Assembly: GCA_964615905.1 (NCBI GenBank)
Contig: CAZTUB010000003.1
Span: 310,001 to 374,000 of the forward strand
DNA: 64,000 bases
Source: DATLMR01 sp964615905
GTDB taxonomy: Bacteria; Acidobacteriota; Blastocatellia; UBA7656
Reading direction: 5' to 3'
Shown: piece by piece, positions 1 to 8,018 of the stretch
Numbering within the stretch: the stretch's first letter is position 1
Layout of the letters: each line of letters opens with the position of its first letter
Translations under genes and position numbers: made by a program
Notes under the pieces: model-generated
Seen by the model: the letters and a program-made list of their open reading frames with translations, nothing else
What the model was told of the DNA's origin: nothing
Database searches by the model: none

Positions 1-2
1 TG

Positions 3-3000
3 GCCGAACGCACGATCTCGCCGGCAGAGCTTCGAGCGTCGAGCATCACGCTCAAAGTGGGCGAGGAGATGCCGCCCGAATTGATTGTCGATCTGCTCAT
101 CGCATCGGGCTACGTTCGGCAGGAGCCTGTCGGCGCGGTCGGGGAGTTCAGCCTGCGCGGCGGCATACTCGACGTTTTTTCGCCCGCGCACGACGCGCCG
201 CATCGCATAGAGTTTTTTGGCGACACGGTAGATTCGATCCGCGAGTTTGACGCGGACACTCAACGGTCTGTGGGCCGCGCCCCGCAGTCGGTGATCGTTC
301 CGATGCGCGAGTTGTCCGTGCGCCGCGAAGAGTTCATCACCTGGGCAGACGCGGCCGAGCGGCATTGGGGCGACGACCGCTTTCGACGCGATTTGAGAGC
401 GCGCCTTGCGCACGCGACTCGCGGCGAGCCTTTCCCAGGCTGGGAGTACCTGTTGCCGCTCACAAGACAGCTGGGCGCGTCGGCGCTCGATTATTTGAAA
501 GACGCAGTGTTTGTCATCGACGAGCCCGCCGAGGTTGAAAAGAGTGCCGCAGAACTCTACGGCTATCTCGAAGACCGCTTCTCGGAGGCCGACGACGCGG
601 GCGAGTTGTCGCTTGCGCCCGAAAAGCTCTTTCTTACGCCGGTCGAGCTTCGCGCGCGCATAGAATCTATGACGCGCGTCGATATGCGATTGCTCGGTCG
701 CGCCGCCGCAACCGTGGACGACCAGTTCGCCATAGACGCGAGCATGATCAATGCGGTACCGGAGTTGAAAGCCGCCGAGGTGGGCGAGCAGGAGTCTGCT
801 CGCCGTTTGCAAGAGAGTTTTGCGGCGAGCCGCAAACGCGCGGCCAATCTCTTTTTATTCACAATAACTATGGCAACGCCCGAAGTGACGATGATCTCGC
901 AGTCGCCGCGCCGCTACCACGGGCGGGTTCAGGACCTTGCGCGCGACCTCGAACACGACCCTGAGGCGGCAGCGCGAACGACGCTTTTTACTATGCCGAG
1001 TCTCGGGCTTGCCGAGCGCGTGACGGAGATGCTCGCGGAGTACGACCTGACCGCACAGCTCCTGCCTTCGCTCAACCCTGTCGATCAAGCGGCGGCAATC
1101 GTCAGCAACAGGGTCGTGACCGTGGGCAAGCCCTCGAACGGGTTTTCGCTCCCCGCGGCGCGGCTCCAGCTGCTTACGGAAAGCGACGTGTTTGGCGAGA
1201 CCGACCGCACTGCCCCGCAACGCGTGGTCCCCAAGCGCGCGCGAAAGCAGAGGAAAGCCTCTGCCTTTCTCTCCGACCTCGGAGATTTGAAGGTCGGGGA
1301 TTATGTCGTCCACGTCGATCACGGCATAGGCCAGTTTCAGGGGCTCAAACAGATGACCACGGCGGGCGGGCCGACCGGAAACGTCGGGGCCGGCATCGAG
1401 CGTGCCGCGAGCGGCAACCGCGAGTTCATGCTGCTGACCTATGCCGAAAATGCGAAGCTCTATGTCCCCGTAGAGCGGCTAGACCTTGTGCAGCGGTACT
1501 CTGCGGGCGAGGGGCACAAGCCGCCGCTCGACAGGCTGGGCGGCGTCGGCTGGGAGAAGGCGAAGGCCCGCGTAAAACGCGCCATGCGAGACATGGCCGA
1601 AGAACTGCTCAAGCTCTACGCCGAGCGCCAGCTCGTGACCGGCCACGCTTACGGCGAGGATACGCCGTGGCAAAAAGAGTTCGAAGACGCGTTCGAGTAT
1701 CAACTGACCCCGGACCAGGAGGCGGCCATCGAGGACGTGAAAGCGGGCATGCAGAGCCAGCAGCCGATGGACCGTCTGATCGTGGGCGATGTCGGTTACG
1801 GCAAGACTGAAGTTGCCATGCGCGCCGCCTTCAAAGTGATAATGGAAGGCAAGCAGGTCGCCGTGCTCGCGCCCACGACCGTGCTGGTCTATCAGCACTT
1901 CAAGACTTTTCAAAAACGGTTTAGCGCGTTCCCCGCCCGCATAGAGATGCTGTCGCGGTTCAGATCGGCCAGGGAGCAAAAAGAGATTATCAAGTCGCTC
2001 GAAGAGGGAAAGATCGACATCGTTATCGGCACCCACCGCCTGCTTTCAAAGGACATAAAGTTCAAAGACCTCGGCCTGCTGATCGTCGACGAGGAGCAGC
2101 GGTTCGGCGTAGCTCATAAAGAGCGCATAAAGCAGATGCGCAAGAAGGTTGACGTTATAGCGATGTCCGCCACGCCGATCCCGCGCACCCTCAACATGTC
2201 GCTCGCGGGGCTTCGCGACATGTCTGTGATAGAGACGCCGCCCCGCGACCGTCTGGCCATTCAGACTCAGGTCGTTCAATTTTCGGAGGCGGTGATAAGG
2301 TCCGCAATCGAGCTTGAGCTCCAGCGCGGCGGGCAGGTCTTTTTCGTCCACAACCGCGTCGAGAGCATTGCCACGATTGGCGAGTTGATCGGCAGGCTCG
2401 TCCCCGCGGCGCGCATCGGCGTAGCTCACGGGCAGATGGCCGAAAAAGAGCTGGAAGACGTGATACTGAAGTTCATACGCCACGAGATAGATGTGCTCGT
2501 CTCGACCACGATCATCGAAAACGGTATAGACATCCCGCTCGCAAACACCATGATAATCAACCGCGCAGACAACTACGGGCTGTCGCAGCTTTACCAGCTT
2601 CGCGGGCGCGTCGGGCGCTCGAACCGCCGCGCGTACGCGTACCTGCTCATCCCCTCTTCCGACGGCCTTACAGATATTGCGCGCCGCCGCCTCGCAGCGA
2701 TAAGAGAGTTCTCGGACCTCGGCGCGGGCTTTCGCATCGCCGCGCTCGATCTTGAGCTGAGAGGCGCGGGCAACCTTCTGGGCGGGCAGCAGTCGGGCCA
2801 CATAGACGCTATAGGGTTCGACCTCTACACACAGATGCTCGAACGGACCGTGCGGGAAATCAAAGGCGAGCCGATTGAAGACGAAGTTTCGGCCGTGATA
2901 AATATCGGCGTCGATATTCGCATCCCCGAAGACTACATACGCGATGTCAGCCAGCGGCTCCGCACCTACAAGCGCGTCTCTTCGGCTGAGAGCGAAGAGG

Positions 3001-3314
3001 AGCTTGCAGACGTTCACGCGGAGATCGAAGACCGTTACGGGCCGATTGTCGAATCGGTCGAAAACCTTTTTGAGTATGCGCGGCTCAGGCGCGAAGCCTC
3101 GCGGCTTGGGATCATCGCGATTGATCGCGAAGGCGACAGGCTTGCCGTAAAGTTCACCGAAACCGCCGGGGTGGACCCGGATAAGCTGATCGCGCTCGTA
3201 GCAAAAGGCGACGTGCAGTTCAGCCCGTCAGGCGTTTTGAAACTGCGGCTCGCAAGCGACGAGGACCGCGCGGTTTTTCAAGAAGTGCGAGAGTTGATAG
3301 AGAGCCTGCGCTGA
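3..3314 (+). CDS. mfd: Transcription-repair coupling factor Mfd (5' truncated)
   Basis: Mfd removes RNA polymerase stalled at DNA lesions and recruits the UvrABC excision machinery. The frame is open from base 3, so the true start lies outside the window; roughly the first 100-150 residues are missing relative to the usual ~1150. Visible in order are the UvrB-homology part (GEFSLRGGILDVFSP), the RNA-polymerase-interaction domain (GDYVVHVDHGIGQFQGL, near base 1290), a superfamily 2 translocase with Walker A GDVGYGKTE (bases 1784-1810) and DEEQ box (near 2090), the RecG-like TRG segment (LRGRVGRSNRRAYAYLL) and the C-terminal regulatory domain. A short Gly/Ala-rich insertion follows the RNA-polymerase-interaction motif. 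The SurA-like gene downstream begins 20 bases after the stop. The identification is secure. Confidence 0.97.
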   Translation, partial: AERTISPAELRASSITLKVGEEMPPELIVDLLIASGYVRQEPVGAVGEFSLRGGILDVFSPAHDAPHRIEFFGDTVDSIREFDADTQRSVGRAPQSVIVPMRELSVRREEFITWADAAERHWGDDRFRRDLRARLAHATRGEPFPGWEYLLPLTRQLGASALDYLKDAVFVIDEPAEVEKSAAELYGYLEDRFSEADDAGELSLAPEKLFLTPVELRARIESMTRVDMRLLGRAAATVDDQFAIDASMINAVPELKAAEVGEQESARRLQESFAASRKRAANLFLFTITMATPEVTMISQSPRRYHGRVQDLARDLEHDPEAAARTTLFTMPSLGLAERVTEMLAEYDLTAQLLPSLNPVDQAAAIVSNRVVTVGKPSNGFSLPAARLQLLTESDVFGETDRTAPQRVVPKRARKQRKASAFLSDLGDLKVGDYVVHVDHGIGQFQGLKQMTTAGGPTGNVGAGIERAASGNREFMLLTYAENAKLYVPVERLDLVQRYSAGEGHKPPLDRLGGVGWEKAKARVKRAMRDMAEELLKLYAERQLVTGHAYGEDTPWQKEFEDAFEYQLTPDQEAAIEDVKAGMQSQQPMDRLIVGDVGYGKTEVAMRAAFKVIMEGKQVAVLAPTTVLVYQHFKTFQKRFSAFPARIEMLSRFRSAREQKEIIKSLEEGKIDIVIGTHRLLSKDIKFKDLGLLIVDEEQRFGVAHKERIKQMRKKVDVIAMSATPIPRTLNMSLAGLRDMSVIETPPRDRLAIQTQVVQFSEAVIRSAIELELQRGGQVFFVHNRVESIATIGELIGRLVPAARIGVAHGQMAEKELEDVILKFIRHEIDVLVSTTIIENGIDIPLANTMIINRADNYGLSQLYQLRGRVGRSNRRAYAYLLIPSSDGLTDIARRRLAAIREFSDLGAGFRIAALDLELRGAGNLLGGQQSGHIDAIGFDLYTQMLERTVREIKGEPIEDEVSAVINIGVDIRIPEDYIRDVSQRLRTYKRVSSAESEEELADVHAEIEDRYGPIVESVENLFEYARLRREASRLGIIAIDREGDRLAVKFTETAGVDPDKLIALVAKGDVQFSPSGVLKLRLASDEDRAVFQEVRELIESLR

Positions 3315-3334
3315 TTGCGACCGGCTCTGGTTAT

Positions 3335-4255
3335 ATGCGAAGCAGGTTGTTGATACTGGTTATAACCTTGATCGCCGCTGGCTGCCAGGCGGCCGGGTCG
3401 CGCTCGCCTGTCATTGCGACAGTGAACGGCCAGGAGGTGAGACGGGCCGATTTCGAGCGGTTCCTCAAGCTCAAGACGGGCGACTTTACGCATCAGGAGA
3501 CAAACGACCGGTTGCTCAGCGAAATGCTGGACGAATACCTCATCCGCCGCCTCGTCCTCGCCGAAGCTCGCCGCGCGGGCCTTGAAGTGACCGACGCAGA
3601 GATAGACCACGCGGCCCGCGAGAACCCTCAGATAAAGCCCACGGTGGCCGTGGCAAATGCGCGCGAAGAGCTTGTCAACGACCTGCTGGTCGAAAAGTAT
3701 TACCGCCAGGTCTTGCTGCGCGACGTGCGCGTAGAGCCCGAAGAGATACAATCGTACATAGAAGATAACCAGTCGCGCCTGACCGACCGACCGGGGTTTT
3801 ATGTGCGCGAGATTCGCAAGCAAACGCGCGACGAGATAGAGCGGCTCAGGCATGAGGTGACCGAAGGCAAACGCGATTTCGCGGCCGTTGCGCGGCTACA
3901 CTCCGACGCGCCGAACGCCGAGCAGGGAGGGCTGGCGCGCTACGAAGAGGGCAACCTGCCCGACGTGCTCGAAAAGGCGATCACGCCGCTTCGACCGGGC
4001 GATGTGAGCGCAATCATACAATCGAATTACGGGTTTCACGTTTTCAAGCTTGAGCGCCGCACACAGCCTTACTCGCCCGAAGAGCGCAGGTCGCAGCTCG
4101 ACGGGCGGCGCGCACAACTCGCCGAAGAGCTTGTCGCGCGGCGCAACCAGCAGGCCGTAGACACCGCGCTCGCGCGGCTCAAGGCCGAAGCCGTCATAAA
4201 AATTGTCGGCTCAACTCTGGACTTCACATATGACGGCGAGTTCGGGCATAATTGA
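3335..4255 (+). CDS. Parvulin-type peptidyl-prolyl isomerase lipoprotein (PrsA/SurA-like)
   Basis: 306 residues. The N-terminus is a lipoprotein signal with lipobox IAAGC around residue 16, so the mature protein is probably lipid-anchored in the periplasm. A SurA_N-like helical region (VNGQEVRRADFERFL onward) is followed by a parvulin domain at about residues 155-250, with the conserved late stretch SNYGFHVFKLERR. Such proteins assist folding of exported and outer-membrane proteins. It lies 20 bases after mfd and about 110 bases before a second SurA-like gene, so the two foldases are probably co-expressed. The individual substrate cannot be told from sequence. Confidence 0.88.
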   Translation: MRSRLLILVITLIAAGCQAAGSRSPVIATVNGQEVRRADFERFLKLKTGDFTHQETNDRLLSEMLDEYLIRRLVLAEARRAGLEVTDAEIDHAARENPQIKPTVAVANAREELVNDLLVEKYYRQVLLRDVRVEPEEIQSYIEDNQSRLTDRPGFYVREIRKQTRDEIERLRHEVTEGKRDFAAVARLHSDAPNAEQGGLARYEEGNLPDVLEKAITPLRPGDVSAIIQSNYGFHVFKLERRTQPYSPEERRSQLDGRRAQLAEELVARRNQQAVDTALARLKAEAVIKIVGSTLDFTYDGEFGHN

Positions 4256-4364
4256 AGTTTGCTAACCAGGCACAGATAGATGCAGGTGAACATCGGTGCA
4301 AGCCAGAGGCTCGCCAATCGTTCATAACTCATCGTTTATAATTAAAAGAAAGAGGATGTGTAGT

Positions 4365-5387
4365 ATGAAGCTTGTAATCACCACCCTGGCGCTTGCCTTC
4401 GTGTTCGCGCTCCCAACGACTGCCCGCGCGCAGGAGCCGGAGCTTGTCAACGAAATCGTGGTTCGCGTCAATAACGATATAATCACGCGCGCGGATTATA
4501 TGGGGGCTCTCGGCGAGTTCAAAGAAGAGCTGACGCGGCAGATGCAGCGCGCGGGCAAGAGCCAGGCGGAGATCGACGCCGAGTTCGAGAAACTGCGGCC
4601 CACCATACTCGACATGATGATCGACGACATACTGCTTGAGCAGAAGGCCAAAGAGCTCGGCATTGAGGTCGAGGCAGAGGTCAACCAGCAGATGGCCGAG
4701 CTTGCCAAAGAGAACGGCTTTAAAAACATCATCGAGTTCGAGAACGCGCTCAAGGGCCAGGGCATGGAGCCCGAAGCGGCGCGCGCCACTCTTCGCAAGC
4801 GGCTTCAACAGACATACGTTGTAAACCAGCAGGTTTTAGCGCCCATCTTTCAAAGCCTCAGCCCCAAGGACCGCCGCGAGTTTTACGAGAAGAACAAGCA
4901 GTACTTCACGATCCCCGGCGAGGTGACGCTTTCGGAGATATTCCTGCCGCTCGAAGGCCACACCGCCGCCGAAGTAGAGCAGCGCGCGCGCCGCATAGTG
5001 GCGGAGCTTCGCGCCGGGCAGAGCTTCGTCGAAGCCGTGCAAAAGAATTCGCCCACAAGCCGCGCCACGCGCGACCAGAACGGGAAGATGGGCGTCTTCA
5101 AACCCGGCGAGTTGAAAGAAGACATCAGCGCAGCCATAAAAGACCTGAACACGGGCGATGTGACCGAGCCTATAAGGCTACAGGACGGCTACCAGATAAT
5201 CCGCGTCGACGAGCGCAAGCCTTCGACCACGCTCGCCTACGAAGACCCGAAGGTGCAGGATGCCATCGGTCGCGGCATCACGATGGAGCGGAGCGACGAG
5301 GCGCGGAAAAAGTATCTCGCGAAGCTGCGGACAGAAGCCTACGTGAAGATAAGCACCGGTTACACGACCGCCCAGGCCCCCAAGTAA
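4365..5387 (+). CDS. SurA-like periplasmic peptidyl-prolyl isomerase
   Basis: 340 residues from the ATG at 4365. This start is chosen because AGAGG lies 9 bases upstream and a clean Sec signal peptide follows, ending near ARAQ; a longer open frame from 4296 would put a charged stretch before the signal. Mature features are a SurA N-terminal chaperone region (NEIVVRVNNDIITRADY) and one parvulin domain at about residues 185-285 (GEVTLSEIFLPLEG to DGYQIIRVDERK). SurA escorts outer-membrane beta-barrel proteins across the periplasm. Classical SurA has two parvulin domains; only one is apparent here. It is the second of two adjacent foldase genes and is followed by a terminator. Confidence 0.88.
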   Translation: MKLVITTLALAFVFALPTTARAQEPELVNEIVVRVNNDIITRADYMGALGEFKEELTRQMQRAGKSQAEIDAEFEKLRPTILDMMIDDILLEQKAKELGIEVEAEVNQQMAELAKENGFKNIIEFENALKGQGMEPEAARATLRKRLQQTYVVNQQVLAPIFQSLSPKDRREFYEKNKQYFTIPGEVTLSEIFLPLEGHTAAEVEQRARRIVAELRAGQSFVEAVQKNSPTSRATRDQNGKMGVFKPGELKEDISAAIKDLNTGDVTEPIRLQDGYQIIRVDERKPSTTLAYEDPKVQDAIGRGITMERSDEARKKYLAKLRTEAYVKISTGYTTAQAPK

Positions 5388-5422
5388 ACTGGAGTGACAG
5401 GCGAGAGTTAAGAAGGACGGCG

Positions 5423-5460
5423 AGCGGGATTCGTAAGACGGCTTATGAATCCCGCTTTTC
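5423..5460 (+). terminator. Rho-independent terminator after the foldase genes
   Basis: A perfect 10-base stem, AGCGGGATTC (5423-5432) with GAATCCCGCT (5447-5456), is followed directly by TTTTC. It ends the mfd/foldase transcription unit. It overlaps the first possible ATG (5445) of the next gene, which is one reason for preferring that gene's later start. Confidence 0.8.
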
Positions 5461-5480
5461 GTTATCCGGCCCGACTGCGT

Positions 5481-5753
5481 ATGCGTCTCGACATCTTCTT
5501 AAAACAGAGCCGTCTCGTTTTGCGCCGCACGCTCGCGCAGCAGATGTGCGAAGCGGGCGCGGTAAGCCTCAACGGCACGCCCGCCAAAAGCTCGCGCGAG
5601 GTCCGCGTGGGCGACACGCTCGCCATTCGCCAGCGCGGTCGCATCACCACCGCCCGCGTCCTCGACGTTCCGGCCCGCCCGCCTTCGAAAGCTCAAGCCA
5701 GCACGCTCTACGAGATCATAGAGGTTGCGGTCTACGATCCCGACGAGCTATAG
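5481..5753 (+). CDS. S4-domain RNA-binding protein (RlbA/Hsp15-like)
   Basis: 90 residues from the ATG at 5481; an upstream in-frame ATG at 5445 sits inside the terminator hairpin and lacks a ribosome site. The sequence opens with MRLDIFLKQSRLVLRR, the typical beginning of small S4 proteins, and runs through the S4 fold (EAGAVSLNGTPAKSS, VRVGDTLAI). Family members bind structured rRNA; Hsp15 acts on blocked 50S subunits and YabO/RlbA-type proteins act in ribosome quality control or are of unknown role. Which of these applies here cannot be told from sequence. It converges on the membrane-protein gene at 5765. Confidence 0.82.
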   Translation: MRLDIFLKQSRLVLRRTLAQQMCEAGAVSLNGTPAKSSREVRVGDTLAIRQRGRITTARVLDVPARPPSKAQASTLYEIIEVAVYDPDEL

Positions 5754-5764
5754 CCTGTACCGGA

Positions 5765-6553
5765 TTATTCGACGATCTCGGCTTCGACGACTTCTATAGC
5801 TTTCTCGTCAGCTTCTTTCTCGTCGTGCGCGGCGGTCGAGGCCACTGCGGCCAGCAGCTTTCGCCGCTCGCCCGGCGTCAGGCGGTATCGCTCGATGAAG
5901 ATGTTGTAGAGCAGTTCTTCGGCCTTATCCACGCGCGGCGCGATCAGGTAAAGGCCGAGTATGTAAAAGGCGAGCGTGGCAAAGGCGAGATACCCGGTCG
6001 CCGGCGCGAACGACTCGTAATCAAGCGTGCCGAGCGTCGCGGTCTGGGTCAGTTTCTGAAGGATGTATTTCGCCCACGACTCGGTCGGGGCGAACAGGTC
6101 GGCCAGCACGAGATACTTGAGCACGAACGAAGCCCCAAGCACCACCGAGAGGCTGCGCGCGAGCCTCGCGGGGTTGAAGACCACAAAGAGGTTGTTCCAG
6201 AAGATCAAAAAGTAAAACAGGTTGAAGAAGAAGTTGAGCAGCCCCCGCTCCGGCGTGACCGAGTTGAATATCTGCACCGTCGCGAAGTAAAGAGACGCAA
6301 GCAGCGCCGCGCCCGACAAGTTATCGAGCAGGGTGAACCGCTCTCCCACGTAGCGCGTCAAATCGACGAGCCCGCCGCGCACAAACAGTATCATCACAAA
6401 CGCCGCGAGTATGAGCGAGACAAGCTGCGGCGGGACGAACCTGAGCTCCGCGCTCTCAAATGCGAAACGGACGCCGCCCAGAAGCGTCACCGTCAAAAAC
6501 AGCAGCGGCACAAAGATGTAATTCAACAGGTCTCTGTTGTCAGGCTTTTTCAT
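5765..6553 (-). CDS. Integral membrane protein of unknown function
   Basis: 262 residues with about six hydrophobic segments (near residues 12-30, 43-60, 80-97, 105-127, 133-150 and 185-205) and a charged Glu/Lys-rich cytoplasmic-type tail ending VVEAEIVE. I recognise no catalytic motif. Its start codon overlaps the stop of the upstream gene at 6550-7044 by four bases (ATGA), so the two are translationally coupled, and they probably form one inner-membrane complex. It could be a transporter-like or structural membrane protein; no function is assigned. Confidence 0.75.
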   Translation of the reverse strand: MKKPDNRDLLNYIFVPLLFLTVTLLGGVRFAFESAELRFVPPQLVSLILAAFVMILFVRGGLVDLTRYVGERFTLLDNLSGAALLASLYFATVQIFNSVTPERGLLNFFFNLFYFLIFWNNLFVVFNPARLARSLSVVLGASFVLKYLVLADLFAPTESWAKYILQKLTQTATLGTLDYESFAPATGYLAFATLAFYILGLYLIAPRVDKAEELLYNIFIERYRLTPGERRKLLAAVASTAAHDEKEADEKAIEVVEAEIVE

Positions 6554-7044
6554 CTCTTCTCGAAAATCTTGAACGGGTTGAAATCCGACGCCGTTGTCTC
6601 AAGCCCCTCTTTCAACCGCTCGCGCAACCGCGCGGCGCTTCGTATCTCAAGGTCCGCGCGCTCGATCTCGAAGATATTGTTGGGCGCCGAGGCTATAGAG
6701 CGGTCGACCGCCTCAAGACCTTTCCGAAACATCTCGTCGTCGTCGTAGAGGCGGCCTCGCCCCATCAGGTAATACGAGTAAGCGATATAGAACTGCGTGC
6801 GCGCGTCGCGCCGGGCCGGGTCGGCCAGCTCGAACTGCTCGATACTCACGCGGTATTGCTTCTGGTCGAACTGTTTTACGGCTTCGTCGAAGTTCTCCTG
6901 CTTTATCTGATAGACGTTGGTTTCGACGGCGGCCTGAGTCTTGATCTCCTCGAAGGTGCGCGGCTGGCGGACGTACAGCCAGACGATAAAAACGCCGTAC
7001 AGTAGCGCGAGCGCGAGCCCCGCTGTTTGAACAGTCTGTTTCAT
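6550..7044 (-). CDS. Membrane-anchored TPR-like protein
   Basis: 164 residues. An N-terminal hydrophobic helix (residues 7-24) looks like an uncleaved anchor. The rest is helical with tetratricopeptide-like character (NFDEAVKQFDQKQYRVSIEQF, then RTQFYIAYSYYLMGRG). It is the first gene of a two-gene minus-strand unit overlapping the six-helix membrane protein by four bases. A likely role is protein-protein contact at the membrane with that partner; the actual function is unknown. Upstream lie about 120 bases shared with the divergent thioesterase gene. Confidence 0.75.
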   Translation of the reverse strand: MKQTVQTAGLALALLYGVFIVWLYVRQPRTFEEIKTQAAVETNVYQIKQENFDEAVKQFDQKQYRVSIEQFELADPARRDARTQFYIAYSYYLMGRGRLYDDDEMFRKGLEAVDRSIASAPNNIFEIERADLEIRSAARLRERLKEGLETTASDFNPFKIFEKR

Positions 7045-7163
7045 GGATGGCTACAGCATACACCAGCCGACGGCCCTGCTCATAACGCCTGAAGCCCGTC
7101 TTTGCGACGGCCCGTTAAGAGCCAGAGTGACAACCCGCAAGGCTTGGCTTAGAATCAACGATC

Positions 7164-7589
7164 ATGCACAAGAGGTTCACAATCGAAGAGCACGTCAGGT
7201 GGTCGGACATCGACCGGGCGGGGATCATATACTACGGCCAGTTCCTCCGGTTTTTCGAGATCGCCGAGACGGAGCTTTTTCGCGCGGTCGGGCTCCCGTA
7301 CTCAGAGGTCTTCGACCGGTTCGACATATGGCTTCCTCGCGTGCAGATACACTTCGATTTTAGAAAGCCGCTGATGCTTGATGACCTGATAGAGGTGTCG
7401 GCATATGTCGGGCGGTTTGGCAACAAATCGCTGACCTTGAGGTTCGAGGTGACGCGCAAGGACGAAACCGGCCTTGTTGCCGAAGGCCACGTCGTGCTGG
7501 CTTGCGTCAGCCGCTCGACATTTAAGGCCGTGGCTGTCCCCGGCGAGATCGTCGAGCGGCTGCGCGATTACGTAGCTGAGCAAGTATAA
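7164..7589 (+). CDS. Acyl-CoA thioesterase, YbgC/4-hydroxybenzoyl-CoA type
   Basis: 141 residues forming one hotdog fold. The conserved N-terminal signature VRWSDIDRAGIIYYGQFLRFFE contains the catalytic Asp and the YYGQF segment of YbgC/FadM-type enzymes. These hydrolyse short, medium or aryl acyl-CoA thioesters in the cytoplasm. It stands alone between divergent membrane genes and the convergent CsbD-like gene, without tol-pal neighbours, so a Tol-Pal link should not be assumed. The substrate is not predictable from the sequence. Confidence 0.88.
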   Translation: MHKRFTIEEHVRWSDIDRAGIIYYGQFLRFFEIAETELFRAVGLPYSEVFDRFDIWLPRVQIHFDFRKPLMLDDLIEVSAYVGRFGNKSLTLRFEVTRKDETGLVAEGHVVLACVSRSTFKAVAVPGEIVERLRDYVAEQV

Positions 7590-7591
7590 CC

Positions 7592-7615
7592 GCCGGTCGC
7601 GGTTATAAGACCGGC
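7592..7615. terminator. Hairpin between convergent genes
   Basis: GCCGGTC (7592-7598) pairs with GACCGGC (7609-7615) across a 10-base loop, just past the thioesterase stop. There is no strong T-run, so this is only a possible bidirectional end signal. Confidence 0.35.
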
Positions 7616-7627
7616 CGCGCAGGTCGG

Positions 7628-7891
7628 TTACGGTTGCTCGCTCTGCTCCTGTAATTCCTGCTCGCCTTCTTCCTGAAGCTCGCGCCCTTCGCGCTCAAGC
7701 TCCCGGTTCTGCATCCCCTGGCCGACGCTCTCCTTTGCGCGGCCTTCGATCACTTTCATCTCGGCTTCCACGCGTTCCTCGACACGGTCTATCGGCGCAA
7801 TCTCCTCTTGCTCAGCGTCCGGCTTCTCTTTTTCATCCGTCACGTCGTTTCTCCTGACTGCCATCTTGTATTCGTCCACGCGCGGTTTCAT
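7628..7891 (-). CDS. Small CsbD-like stress protein
   Basis: 87 residues, very rich in Glu, Gln and Arg with no hydrophobic core. The segment VIEGRAKESVGQGMQNRELE resembles the CsbD family pattern (KGRIKEAVGKLTGDDELEAEG), in which a helical repeat binds no known ligand and expression follows general stress. The ATG at 7891 has AAGGAG seven bases upstream. It is divergent from the deoxyhypusine-synthase-like gene. The CsbD link rests on a short stretch and could be convergence in a charged helix. Confidence 0.6.
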   Translation of the reverse strand: MKPRVDEYKMAVRRNDVTDEKEKPDAEQEEIAPIDRVEERVEAEMKVIEGRAKESVGQGMQNRELEREGRELQEEGEQELQEQSEQP

Positions 7892-8018
7892 GCTCTCACT
7901 CCTTGTGCGAGCCAGTCAATCTGTGGCCAGCGGTTGCATTGGCGCACGCAAGACCTTAACCTATGAGGCGTTGGACCGGACGGCTGAGCTTTTTATAATT
8001 TCGCGACTTGAGGTGACA

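Noticed and set aside
2046..3017. 323-codon minus-strand open frame
   Set aside because: It lies wholly within mfd on the opposite strand and its translation has no family similarity.
4296..4364. Longer N-terminus for the second SurA-like protein
   Set aside because: The extension would bury the signal peptide behind basic residues; the ATG at 4365 has its own AGAGG.
5546..6748. 400-codon plus-strand open frame
   Set aside because: It is a shadow of the S4 gene and of the two membrane-protein genes on the opposite strand; its product is a basic low-complexity string.
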